64,000 nt of DNA from Lantana camara (taxonomy: Eukaryota; Streptophyta; Magnoliopsida; Lamiales; Verbenaceae), in contig CM074863.1 in the NCBI GenBank assembly GCA_037501455.1, positions 13,636,001-13,700,000 on the forward strand. Reading direction: 5' to 3'. The notes beneath the pieces are model-generated. The model saw only the letters and a list, made by a program, of their open reading frames with translations, was not told the origin of the DNA and ran no database searches. This document shows, piece by piece, positions 44,601 through 54,800 of the stretch. Within the stretch, counting starts at the first letter, position 1. Every line of letters starts with the position of its first letter. Made by a program: the position numbers and the translations under genes.

Positions 44601-45925
44601 AACGCGTAGTTACGTTTCTGAGAACAGAGGAACCACTGATAAGTAAAGGCGAATCCTCGAAAGAAGTGCACATGATTGACCCCTCCGAGCCTTGCTGGCT
44701 TGACGAGATTGTCAGATTCCTCCGGGATGGAACATGCCCGAGCGACAAAGTTGAGGCTCGGAAGATCAAAAGTAAGGCCCCTCGTTTCTCGTTGGATACC
44801 GAGGGCAGATTATTCAAACGATCCTTCCAGGGCCCACCGATGCGATGTTTAAGACCCTCGCAAGCTAAAGAAGTTTTAGAGCATGTACACAGTGGAAGTT
44901 GTGGAAACCACTCGGGCGGACGAATCTTGGCGAAGAAAATTTTAAGGAGTGGATTTTATTGGCCCTCGGTATTGCAGGATGCCATTCAATATTCCAAGAA
45001 GTGTCCCAAGTGCCAGTTCCACTCCAACACTCCCCAGTTGCCGGCAGCTCAAATGATTCCTATTGATGTTTCCTGGCCTTTTGATCAGTGGGGCATTGAT
45101 ATCGTGGGACCTCTCCCAATGGCGGTCGGGCAAAAGAAGTTCGTAATACTTGCTGTGGATTACTTCACCAAGTGGGCTGAAGCAGAAGCGGTCGCCAAAA
45201 TAACGTTCAAAGTTGTGAAAGATTTCATTTGGAAGAATATCATCTGCAGATACGGCATCCCGAGGGTGCTCATCTCAGATAACGGTTCCCAGTTTATTGC
45301 TGCGGACACGAGGGATTGGTGCTATGAATTAGGGATCGAGCAACGATTCACTTCCGTGGGCCACCCTCAAGCTAATGGTCAGGCTGAAGTGACCAACCGA
45401 ACCATACTCCAGCATTTGAAAACGATGCTCGAGAGTAAGAAAGGAGAATGGGCTGAAGAGCTTCAGGGAGCTCTGTGGGCTTATCGTACTACTCCGCGAG
45501 CGGCAACGGGGGAAACCCCTTATTCCCTCGTGTACGGCTCTGAGGCCATGATACCTGCGGAAATTGCACAAGAATCCGCACGCGTAGCTTATTTCGAGCC
45601 TACAGTCAACGACGTCAATAGAACGCTCGAGTTAGATTTGTTGGATGAAAGGAGGGACTCTGCGTGGGCACGTATTCACAAATACAAAGCGACCGTCGCT
45701 CGCCAGTATAATAAACGTGTTAAAGAAAGGACTTTCCAGCTAGGGGACTTGGTCCTCAAAAAAGTTGAAGTCTCAAAACACGTAGGCAAGTTGGACCCTA
45801 ATTGGGAAGGCCCCTTCAAAGTCATTCAAGTACGAGGGAATAACACCTACTTGCTAGAAACTTTGCAAGGCGAGCGTCTTCCTAGGCCATGGAATGCATG
45901 TAACCTTAGAAGGTTCTACGTGTAA
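41609..45925 (+). CDS. pol: Pol polyprotein: protease, RT, two RNase H regions, integrase
   Basis: In frame with gag and separated from it only by a TGA; it has no ATG of its own at the junction, so its translation depends on readthrough, internal start or another copy. Residues are numbered from 41609. Aspartic protease DSGSS is at 153-157, and reverse transcriptase YVDD at 590-593. The first RNase H follows (about 720-800), where the usual catalytic DAS is replaced (LSVSLEATS). The second, archaeal-like RNase H carries HTDGSS with Asp 872 and NNEAEYEAL downstream. The integrase HHCC zinc region is at about 1090-1135, with catalytic Asp 1164, Asp 1224 and Glu 1260 (35 residues between the last two). 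The C-terminus ends in a GPFKV tail without a chromodomain. Otherwise uninterrupted over 1438 codons. Confidence 0.92.
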   Translation: MIAGGHLKEFVKVLEGYDEHCAGRALERRRSRSRSRSPRRQRPETSERNKGKGVDMENQPFAVIHMIAGGPSGGDSNASRRRHVRSYNQRPTLPRPVLSVDSSPRSKEDDVIGFTEKDLEHIVTPHGIGKTSDCPMVVSLDVHNHTVKRVLFDSGSSVNVLPYSTFQQMNVTNIPLEPLRTALVGFGGSEIVPRGQIRLATSFGRAPQRKTLSVLYTIVEVDLPYNIIIGRPALVDFKAVISTYHQKVKFPTPEGTGEILCNVKEAWECYILSLRSHKPKQSIQPGSTKKSVDFPELNEDGPERKRAKLNRKKNKKKTAGDVQCSESGPPGAVDGSSSENEGDEPKNTLTGKKRALEAPRPEVRIEPTEEFLTVELEPGNPDKTTQIGSSLDGPSQVLMIDFLRENLDVFAWKASDLTGIDPSVIVHRLNVDPAFKPIKQKKRDVHGFRKRVIEEEVNKLLDAQYIEEILYPEWLCNVVLVPKSANKWRMCNDFTDLNKACPKDHYPLPRIDQLVDSTAGCELMSMMDAFQGYYQIFMAPEDRPKTAFIVHLGVYCFKVMPFGLKNAGATYQRLVNRMFEHEIGKSMEVYVDDMIVKSERQHSHLEDLKQTFDILRRYGMKLNPSKCTFGVRGGKFLGYMVSQRGIEANPEKIRAILDIPSPRNLREVQVLVGKIISLNRFISRSADRNLPFFKILRNARNFIWSEDCEKALQDMKQYLSSAPLLTKPILGENLFIYLSVSLEATSAVLVAIRERKHMPVYYLSKTLQGAEKRYMEIEKFAFALVNASRRLRPYFQAHSITVLTDQPLKQILSKPDVSGRLIKWAIELSQFDISFEPRTAIQAQAVADLLVERFNLETVPQEDEGLWLLHTDGSSTSQGGGAGVTLRDPLGTEVDYAIKLAFQVTNNEAEYEALIQGLRIALQNGAARVTAYVDSQLIASQIDGSYEAREATMARYLSSAQEEIAKFKEFHLLQVPRAENERADALSKFASALDGHIERVVTFLRTEEPLISKGESSKEVHMIDPSEPCWLDEIVRFLRDGTCPSDKVEARKIKSKAPRFSLDTEGRLFKRSFQGPPMRCLRPSQAKEVLEHVHSGSCGNHSGGRILAKKILRSGFYWPSVLQDAIQYSKKCPKCQFHSNTPQLPAAQMIPIDVSWPFDQWGIDIVGPLPMAVGQKKFVILAVDYFTKWAEAEAVAKITFKVVKDFIWKNIICRYGIPRVLISDNGSQFIAADTRDWCYELGIEQRFTSVGHPQANGQAEVTNRTILQHLKTMLESKKGEWAEELQGALWAYRTTPRAATGETPYSLVYGSEAMIPAEIAQESARVAYFEPTVNDVNRTLELDLLDERRDSAWARIHKYKATVARQYNKRVKERTFQLGDLVLKKVEVSKHVGKLDPNWEGPFKVIQVRGNNTYLLETLQGERLPRPWNACNLRRFYV

Positions 45926-46967
45926 ACTTCAACCTCTTTGTAATGGCCCGTCCGCGGCATGAGATGTTTTTCTTTGATGAAAAGCGCGTTGTAATAATTC
46001 CCAGGAATGCATTTATAACAGTAAGTATTTAATTCTTTGATTTTGTTATCCATTTATTTTCTTATTTGATTTAATGATTCGAGCGCCAAAAGGCCTACTC
46101 CGTGTTGAGCATCCTCCACGTTGAACGGTCTACGCAATGCATCAATTGTTTCAAAACTACACAGTCCAGGTGTTGATATTCATTCACCTATAACAATTTG
46201 AGCGATTTGTAAGAACAAATCCTAAAAAATGAGCGCGTCGGACAGTGGGGAGCGCAACGCTCAACTTACGCCAGCTGAGTGCTCATCGCTCCAGTTTGTG
46301 CCCGTAAGAACCCCCTCTGACCCTCATCCAAATGGGTAAAAGCACGCTCGTAAATAGTGGATGCCACTAACACTACAGCTACGCTCGTTTTAACCCTTAC
46401 TAAGCCAACCCTACAGGCCAAATGTCTACGGCCGATACTCAACTGAATCTTTAGGGATTTCCTAAGTTCAAATTCAAACCTCAAGGAGAATACGGCCTGG
46501 GAATATTCATAACAATCACCCTCGCGCCTGAATTTCCTCAAAGGTTTTCTAAGTCCAAATACACAGTTCATTTTTACTGAGGCCTGGGAGCCTTCCTAAG
46601 GGTCACCCTCGCGCCCATACTTGCAATAAGCCAGCCGCCTAGCGTCGCGAGCATCTAAGCTTAATTTGCATGATGACGAATGTCAGAGGACTGTCGTAAA
46701 AGACGCCTTGGCCTACTTACACACTAATCACAAACGCACAAACAAGCAGATTTCGATATGAAAGCTTCAAAGCTCAACAAGTTTACATCATTCACCATCC
46801 AAGAGCAAAGAAAAACCATTCAAACAACAAAGCAGTAGAGAAAGAGAGCTAAAGTATGAAAAGAAAATCAATACGTTAAAGGAATAACGGGAGGGTTAAA
46901 TACAAGCATAAGATGTTCATAATATTGGAAAGGAATTTGAAACAGCAAGGGATCAGCATAGAGAGAT
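45926..46967. other. Spacer between pol and the antisense gene
   Basis: No supported frame; the 101-codon minus frame at 46266-46571 lacks a domain. It contains two diverged copies of a module with GGCCTGGGA followed about 20 bp later by TCACCCTCGCGCC (near 46493-46530 and 46581-46615). It probably serves as 3' UTR for both the sense and antisense transcripts. Confidence 0.45.
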
Positions 46968-49833
46968 TCAATGGGCCGGAGCGTCTGGTTCAGGAGGGGC
47001 TGTTGCTAGGGGAACTGGAGCCAGTACGTTAGCATCAGAGGTATGATCCTCGCCGGGTTCATCCGCATCCGCTACGTCCATAAGAGTGCCTTCATCTTCA
47101 ATCAAGAGAGGCTCGGGATCCCTCCGGTTTGCGGCAATAAACTCCCTCTGGAGCGTTTCCACCAGCTCCTGATACTCGGGCTCCGCCAGGCTTTCCGAGG
47201 GGTCCTCCTCCTGGACCATTGGCTCACCATTCTCGTCGAGATCCATGCGGAGGCGAGCGTCGGATCGAGCGCTTTCCGGAGCCAGTCCAAACTTCACCAT
47301 CTGCCCAATCGCTTTATGGAAGAAGCGACGAGCGTTGTCAAAACACTGGATATTGGCCGCAAACACAAAGGCCTTCGAGCGCACGAACTTCTTCACCGCC
47401 TCCCAAGATACCCTCGCCTCCAAGCCCTGTATTTTGCCTTGCAAATCTGCAAAGGCTTTGTTGGCTACCTCATTCTGGCGAGTGCTTTCCGCCAGTTGCC
47501 CACCCAGCTCCGCATTTTGGGCCCTCAACTGATCTCGCTCTTCCTTCAGTTTCTTTTGACGCTCGTCAAGTGCAAGATAGGCCTCATCCGTCTTCCGAAG
47601 ATTCTCCCTCGCCTGATCCAAATCACGTTGGGCCGCAGTCAGCCGAGCGTGGAGGTTATTGTAGTCTTCTTGCAGTTGGACTGGGTCAGAAACACGCAGC
47701 AATTTTTTGTACTTGGCCTTATGGTTGGAATATGCTTGCGCTCGACCCTGCAAGTTCTTTAGTCTCGGGATTACCTCCTGGGAAACAGTAAACGAGGGTC
47801 ATAATCCGAGCGTGGAAGGAAGAAAGGAAAACTTGGTAAAGGGGAATACAAACTTACCGTCAGGAGAACATGGCAGGCATCATCCGCGACCCGAGCGGCG
47901 TCATGCTCGTTCAATTTATCGTGGTCAGCAGAAAATTGGAGCTTTCCGACGATGTCGGAGACCATATTAACAGAGAAGGCGCTCTTTTTCAGTAGGACGG
48001 GACCGTCCTTCCTTTGACGCTTGTACCGAGCGTCGCCCCGGCAACCAATCTTCCAAAAATCTTCATCCTCAGACGATGAAGTGTCGCTGCCCTCTCCACG
48101 GTGGCCCACAACCACCTCTTTCCCCTTGCCGGAAATGGGGAGGGAGTCCGGCATCCTTTTCCTTTTCCCCTGGCGATCAGCCCGGAGAGTTTCATGAATA
48201 CGGATGGGCTCCCCCGAGCGGTTCCGTGACCCGCTTGAACTGAGGGAAATTGGGCCCGCGGGGGCCGCCGGCGGAGGAGTGGCTTCGTGGGGACCCTCCA
48301 GCGTTAAGTCCTCGATCGGGCCCCTCGGAGGAACCTCATTTCCTGCGCCCCCTAGAGCTTGGCCTTGTCCGCGGCCGGCCGCTCGACGGTTTACCCTCGC
48401 TCGCGGAGGGCGGTTCTGCTGTGGTTGTGGCTGTTGAGGGTCAGCTGCGGGCCCTTGGGCACCCAACATGCGTGATAAGGCTTCAGCATTCATCCCTCGG
48501 GAGAGTATTTGGATACCTGCGAATGAAGGGAAACGAGCGTCAGAAGAACGGTTGTTTGAATTGTGTAAACAAGAAAACTTGGATAACTGTAAGTCAGAAA
48601 GCTATTCTAAAGGTTAGAAGTGTTAGTTCCTAGAATCTAACCGTCGAGGGCCATGATTTCAGTAGGCGGATTGAGTATCATTTCAGGGGGGCAAGATAAC
48701 CCGTAGCGGAACAACACTCCTTCATTCTTCACTAAGGTCTCCGCCTCAATCCACTTCTTTTCAGCCCTCATCTCGAGCGCTAACCCCATCGCCCACTCCT
48801 CAAAATCCTTGTTCCTCATCCTCTCCCTAACCAGGGGACCCTCACCATGAACCAACCATTGTCGGTGAACTCCGAAAATTCCCCCGGGAGCCCCCACGAA
48901 AAAATATTTCTCCTTCCAGTGCTCGCCATATGAGGAAGATGGAGAATTTATCATCTTAAAGCCTGATTTGGCCTGAGCGTAGTAAAATCCATCTGTGGGC
49001 GACGAGCGTGGTGAGCGGGCCGCTTGGATCAAGCTGTCAAAATTGATGATCGAGGGTGCTTTGCCCAGGGCCTTCATCGTTATTATGAAAGTGTTGATTA
49101 GGGCTATGCCGTTGGGAAGAAGTTGTGAAGGGCAAAGCCCTAAGTGTTGGTAGATGTTGGCGGCCTCGCGAGCGATGGGAAACCTCAGACCCCCGGCAAG
49201 AACGGCGTCCCAGTATACAGTCAGCATCCCGGGCGGTGGTCGATTGGCTCTTTCTCCTTCCTCCGGGAGCCTCGTGGGAAACACGGCTTCATCCCAATAC
49301 GCCTTCGCCCTCAACTCATCCAAGTCACCGAGGGTCAGAATACTCTCAATTTCATCCGGAGACCTGTCAGTCTGATGACGGTTGTCTTGCCTTACTCGAG
49401 TGACAGGCTCCTTGCCTCTCCTGTGACGCCTCCTGGAAGGTTCCGCCTCGAATGGACGCCCGGATGGTCCCGCTTCACCCTCGGGAGCCGCCATCGCTAC
49501 TGTGATCCTGTGATCTTGGGGTCTCACAGCACTGTTCAAAACTGGGAGGGCTCTTTCCCCTTGTCTCATCATCTCCATCACATTGTCCATCTCCTCAAAA
49601 GGATCTTCCTGCTCACCGAGAACACGCTCGCCCATCCCTTGAACAACATCGTTCACCTCTTCCTCCCCGGCGTCAACTGGAGCCTGGGCCACCGATATAG
49701 CCATGGGAATACCTCCAACTGGGTGCGCCCTAGTTAGGGGAACGGCCACGGGGACATCGCCATGAGGAGAAGAGCTCCCCACAGACATCTCCTCAATCTC
49801 CCGCACATAATCATCGGCTTGATTTCCGGCCAT
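46968..49833 (-). CDS. Antisense three-exon gene of the Tat element (Transposase_28-like domain plus coiled coil)
   Basis: Exons, 5' to 3': 49833-48642, 48516-47858, 47777-46968. Intron 1 (125 bp) has donor ACG|GTTAGA and acceptor TTCGCAG|GT. Intron 2 (80 bp) has the perfect donor ACG|GTAAGT and acceptor TTTCCCAG|GA. The three open frames join in phase to 2661 nt (886 aa). Residues 1-160 are disordered. About 170-330 has PPPGMLTVYW, GGLRFP and PSQLLPNG, the pattern of the plant 'putative gypsy type transposon' domain (Pfam Transposase_28), followed by FYYAQ and WKEKYFFV. Exon 2 is Pro/Arg/Gly-rich with basic clusters. Exon 3 carries a coiled coil (about 650-745), then an acidic tail. Function is unknown; extra antisense ORFs are known in Tat elements. 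No stop or frameshift is seen, suggesting it is kept by selection or is young. Confidence 0.8.
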
Positions 49834-50116
49834 GGTCAATCTTCAATTTTTCGGGAATGGGATTTCTCACAGAAAGATTAAGGGAGGATAAAGCTTCCAG
49901 GAACAAAATCAACGGCGGGTAGTGGTTTCTCCTTCAAGGGTTTGTCTCACACAACCTAAAGCTAATGTTAGTACGGGGAAAATAAGAAGAAGAGTCAGGA
50001 ATTTTTTACCTAAGATTTGGAGAAGAAGAAATTCGCCGGAGAAAAGGACTCTTGCTATGGATATGCTTGAAGGAAGTCTGAATGCGTGAAAAAGCTTCCA
50101 AGGCCCTGCAAACCCT

Positions 50117-50124
50117 TACTTATA
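50117..50124 (-). promoter_or_regulatory. Candidate TATA box of the antisense gene
   Basis: On the minus strand CTATAAGTA lies 284 bp upstream of the antisense ATG, in a C-rich context. It would start transcription near 50085-50090 and give a leader of about 250 bp without an intron. It lies in the internal region, outside the 3' LTR, so the antisense gene would not need the LTR promoter. Confidence 0.45.
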
Positions 50125-50396
50125 GGGGAGGTGGAGCGTGGGTTGGGGATGAAAATTCAAAAATGCAATCATTTCCCGCCTAGGAAACCCCCCACTTTTG
50201 GTAACCGCCTCACGTCTCCCGGAGTCCACGCGCCCACGTTCCCACTCAGCATTAAATGCGGACTTGACAGCATTTAATGCGTTGTCAGTTTGTGTCCGTT
50301 ACAGAAGGCCAGCAGTCTCCTCGAGGGTAATGCCCCGTCAATTCAGGATTCCTTCTTTATAAATTCTACAGTACGCTCGATGCGATACTACAGAAT

Positions 50397-50409
50397 TTGG
50401 GGGGCAAAA
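50397..50409 (+). other. Polypurine tract
   Basis: TTGGGGGGCAAAA lies directly before the 3' LTR. This is the usual position for the primer of plus-strand DNA synthesis, although it is interrupted by one C. Confidence 0.7.
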
Positions 50410-51254
50410 TGATGAGGCCTGAAAACCACTCTCGAATCAGAGCCGTCCACGTGGCGGCACACCGCTGACTAATACCCTGGCGCTCGCCTTGGTGGGCTCA
50501 TGGGCCTTCACACCGCTCAGTTGCCAGATAATGTCATCCCTCAGTCAGCAGATGACCATTCGGACCAAGGGCCCTAACCAATGGGTTTGACGCTCGGATA
50601 GCGGCCCTCAGATTTATCCTTCACGGGGAAGCACCCACATGAGGGCCCCACTAATACGCTCGGGATTCCGACGCTCAAGGGTCATATATCGCGGGGAGGC
50701 CATCCATGCACTCTTCGAGCGTCACCAGCGTTCGGGCATGACCATGCCCCGTTTCGTTGGATCCGAACCTCGGCAGAAAGAATCCTAGGCCCATCCCCCG
50801 CATAACCCTCGTCAACAACCTCTGACACAAAAGTACTGTGCCCCGCGCACCTGACACGCCGTCACCCTTTTCAGGGATGTCATTCTCACTCCACCAAAGT
50901 CTGACGCGTGTTAGGGCAACACAGGTTTGGGACCACATGGTCAATTTACCCATTTACCCCCATCCCTAACATATAAATAAGAGAGAAGTCATGCATTTTC
51001 TCCCAAGTGATCACCTGCATACTAAACCACACACACTGTTCTGGGCATTTTCTCGCTGATCTTCCCAAGCTTTTCATTTCGCCACAGTATCACTACCTTT
51101 GAAGCTTGCATACTTGGTGTTATCCTAGCTGGAAGAACCCACGCTCAAAAGGAAACCCAGATCCTGAGGCTCTTACGCCTGTGATGGTCTTTCCCTTTTC
51201 AAACAAATTCTAAAGTGTTGTTGCATTAGGAAACTCAGACTCTTTGCACCATCA
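50410..51254 (+). repeat. 3' LTR of the Tat-type element
   Basis: 845 bp; no difference from the 5' LTR was found in a base-by-base read. TTACG follows at 51255-51259. Its TATA box points towards the PDH E1-alpha gene, whose start codon is about 640 bp away. Confidence 0.97.
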
Positions 51255-51259
51255 TTACG

Positions 51260-51892
51260 GACAACCAAATCAAATAAGATACCAACTCTTGTTTCTAATA
51301 AAATTTTATATTAGAATAAATGTTATGTTTAGTTTCAAAAATTTTAAATTTGTATCGTTTTAACCTTGAAAATTTCATTAATTTGTTTTAAGTTAATCCA
51401 TCAACAATTTTTCCGTTGGGGATTTGACCCGAAAAAATTAATGTGATTGACCTCGAAAGTTATCACCTAAGGTACCATACAAAAATATCCTTAATAATTG
51501 CATAACTGACGTATTTTTATTTTTTTTTAACGATCACACATATATTAAAAAAATTATTAAGTAACTAACTTAAAATAAATTAACAATATCAAAAACTTAT
51601 CGGTTACCAAGATTTTCAAAGTAAAGATCCCACTGAACAAACAAGAAAAGTAAAGAGTTAGGGAATAAATATGATACTTATTCTTTCTCTTATTTTAAAT
51701 ATCCGCACTAAATCGCTGACTTTTAATTTATTCCGATTTTGCCCCTGAAGTATCTACGATTATTATTTAGTAGAGGTTTGAGAGGGTTCTTCCACCTTTG
51801 TCAGCTCACCAAACCACCATCTACCCTTTCATTTCTCCCAACAGACGCACACCCCCGCCGTCGATCAGAAGTCGGCGAAATCTACGGCAGAC
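51260..51892 (+). other. PDH E1-alpha upstream region
   Basis: AT-rich sequence from the retrotransposon border to about 51735, then a more mixed leader rich in C and T (51780-51890) that is probably the 5' UTR. The original divergent promoter region shared with ISE2 has been split by the retrotransposon. Confidence 0.5.
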
Positions 51893-54800
51893 ATGGCTCA
51901 GCTGGCTCGCCGTACCGCCGCCATCCACAAAACCCTCGCCGCCGCTATTTCCGCCACGCGCCACCTATCAACCTCCACAATCACCGTTGAGACCTCTCTG
52001 CCGTTCACCGCTCACAAAATCGATCCTCCCTCCCGCTCCGTCGAGACCACCCCTCAGGAGCTCATGTCCTTCTTCCACGACATGGCTCTGATGCGCCGTA
52101 TGGAGATCGCTGCGGATTCGCTTTACAAGGCGAAGTTAATCCGCGGTTTCTGCCACCTCTACGACGGCCAGGAAGCTGTGGCCGTCGGAATGGAAGCTGC
52201 AATCACGAGAAAGGACTGCATAATCACTGCTTATCGGGATCACTGTATATTTCTGGGGCGTGGGGGAACGCTCTTGGAAGCATTTGCGGAGCTGATGGGG
52301 AGAAGAGACGGGTGTTCGAAGGGGAAGGGAGGCTCGATGCACTTCTATAAGAAGGAAGGAGGGTTTTATGGAGGGCATGGGATTGTTGGGGCGCAAGTTC
52401 CTTTGGGTGTTGGTTTGGCTTTCGCGCAGAAGTATAATAAGGATGAGAATGTCACTTTCGCGATGTACGGTGATGGTGCTGCGAACCAGGGGCAGTTGTT
52501 TGAGGCGTTGAATATGGCGGCTCTGTGGGATCTGCCTGCTATATTGGTCTGCGAGAATAACCACTGTAAGAGCTTGATTATGTTGGACATGAATTATACC
52601 TGCTTTAATTCCCTTGACTTTAAATACTTGCTTTTGAGTGCGTGGTTGGCTCTGGTACTGATTGTAAATTATGAACAGAAAATGTTAGCCTCTGTGAAAG
52701 TAGTCCCATTAAGATGTTTGGTAAAACTAGGGACGTTTTGCTTAAATGATATTGGTACCATTCTTAATTATGTTAATAAGCACTATTGAATTTTGATATG
52801 CATATGCTGTTACAATGATGACTGGTTTGGCCATTGAAGTTGCTTTTATGCACTCAGGTACAATTCTATTTGGGTTTGACATTGATTTGCTTCATTGAAT
52901 TGGTGAACAGATGGAATGGGCACAGCAGAATGGAGGGCAGCGAAGAGTCCAGCTTATTACAAGAGAGGAGATTATGTTCCAGGGTTGAAGGTAAGTGCCA
53001 AGTGGATATTTTTCATTTCCTGACACATGTCCAGTGTGTACTTTTAGTCTGTTTAGTTGGTGCTCCAAGGCTATTAGTCTATCTCCATGCCTGCTTATTG
53101 CCATGCTAAAATTATACCTCTATGCATGCTTAACTGCTAATGGGAAAAACTAATCAATCTTTTGGCAATATCATTTTTGTATGTTGGCCTTCACATTTGC
53201 GATATGCAAAATGTAAGATTGTTGGAGTCACTTTTGAGTTTCGGATATTTTCTTATGTTCTATGGCTACAATCTATGTATATAGAGAGAGTAAATGTAAC
53301 ATATCTTTTAGTTTGTCATTTTGGTAGCTTCACTTTATTCGAAGGCATAAGTAGTAATGATTTAGCCAGCAATTCCAATTAGGCCTAAAGTAGTCTTGTT
53401 CAGTTGATTTCATATTGCATTATTGAATAAGGTTCTAATATTAGATAGTGTTCTCATTGGTATCTGGGAAGAACTATATTTTGCCTATGATGATAAATTG
53501 GAGAAATTGCACAAATGAATATGATGCAACATTTATTATCGGCCTCTGGAATTTCTGAAATTTCACTTTTCATATCCATGTGTTTGTATTTGAATTAGAT
53601 CCCTGAATACGATCAGTTTGATGAAGCAGTCCCTCCAAGGAGGAAATTTGCTTCACCCAACTATCTTTTTGATAACAAGGAAGCAAAGCCTTATTTGACA
53701 GTCATTAGTTTCAAAAGAAGAATGAGAAGTGCTCTACCGTATTAGTCGAGGCCTAACACACCCCTCCAATCAAACTAAAGGGCTAAGACCTAGTAAGGGG
53801 CCTTTTCAATAAGATTTGCGTAGTGGGCTCACCTTTTTTGGGTTCGCTACGATAAAATATTTCAATCAGAATGAGTCCCTGGGACGTTGTTGCCAGAAAT
53901 AGTGGGATGCTTTCTTTTGAAGGAAACTTTGTTTAGTCTAGGTGATAAAGTAATTATTGTTATCACAAATCAAAAGTTTTCTGATTTTGTGAGACATGTA
54001 TTACATATTTGTGTTGTGACAGGTGGACGGCATGGATGCATTTGCAGTCAAACAAGCATGCAAGTTCGCAAAGGAGCATGCACTAAAGAATGGACCAATT
54101 GTGAGTGCTTGCGTTATGTTTCTAGCCAAGTCTCGATGTATATATATGTACCTGAGTATGTCTTTTTTGCTGCAGTCCTCTTATAGCTGCTATTCACGTT
54201 CATACTAGTCATTCACACATTTATTCAGGCCATCGTGTTTTATAATGGTATCAAGCTTGTATAACAAGAACATTTTCTAATCATACTAATTTGGCGTACA
54301 TATAACAAAGTTCTCAAAACTCTGAATATCTAACTAAAAAATTTATGCTGCAAAAATCGTGATTATCTTGTTATTATGGGATTCATGTTTGCCTTCATCC
54401 AAAGGTTCATAGATTATTAGGTGAGAGGTTTGAAATCTTCTAACAGCGAAGTCAAGTTGCAATTTTAATGTGCCTGAAATTATCTGCTAAAAAAAATTGT
54501 ATACATCTTGACGCTTGAGAAGCTGCTTGAGGTGAATAAGTTCAGGAAATTATCATGGGGAATTTAATCAACATATGCTCAAGGAACATATCTTTCAATT
54601 TTTAATTTGAAAGCTGATTACTCAATTTCGTAGTAGCAATGGGATGATCTGTAGTGTTCTAAAAGTAGGGATGCTAATCTTTTATAAGAATTGCAGAATA
54701 ATTCTGCAATATTAGGTATGAAAAAGTATTAACAACATTGAAATTTATTGTGGTACTTGTCCATAAGCCAATTTTGTTGTGCTTGTTTTTGTTAAAATTA

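Larger units (their letters stand above)
38849..51254 (+). mobile_element. Complete Ty3/gypsy LTR retrotransposon, Tat lineage, 12.4 kb
   Basis: The element is bounded by two 845-bp LTRs that I read as identical and by the 5-bp duplication TTACG (38844-38848 and 51255-51259). Order: LTR, primer-binding site, gag, protease, reverse transcriptase, RNase H, second RNase H, integrase, an antisense spliced gene, polypurine tract, LTR. RT before integrase defines Ty3/gypsy. A second RNase H carrying HTDGSS after a catalytically altered first one, no chromodomain, and an extra antisense gene before the 3' LTR together point to the Tat lineage (Retand/Ogre-like). Identical LTRs imply very recent insertion. 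One in-frame stop splits gag from pol. The element is clearly more GC-rich than the host DNA around it. Confidence 0.95.

Noticed and set aside
47043..47762. 239-codon plus-strand frame in the 3' part of the retrotransposon
   Set aside because: It is the shadow of exon 3 of the antisense gene. The minus strand has the coiled-coil composition, codon pattern and splice sites; the plus frame has no domain.
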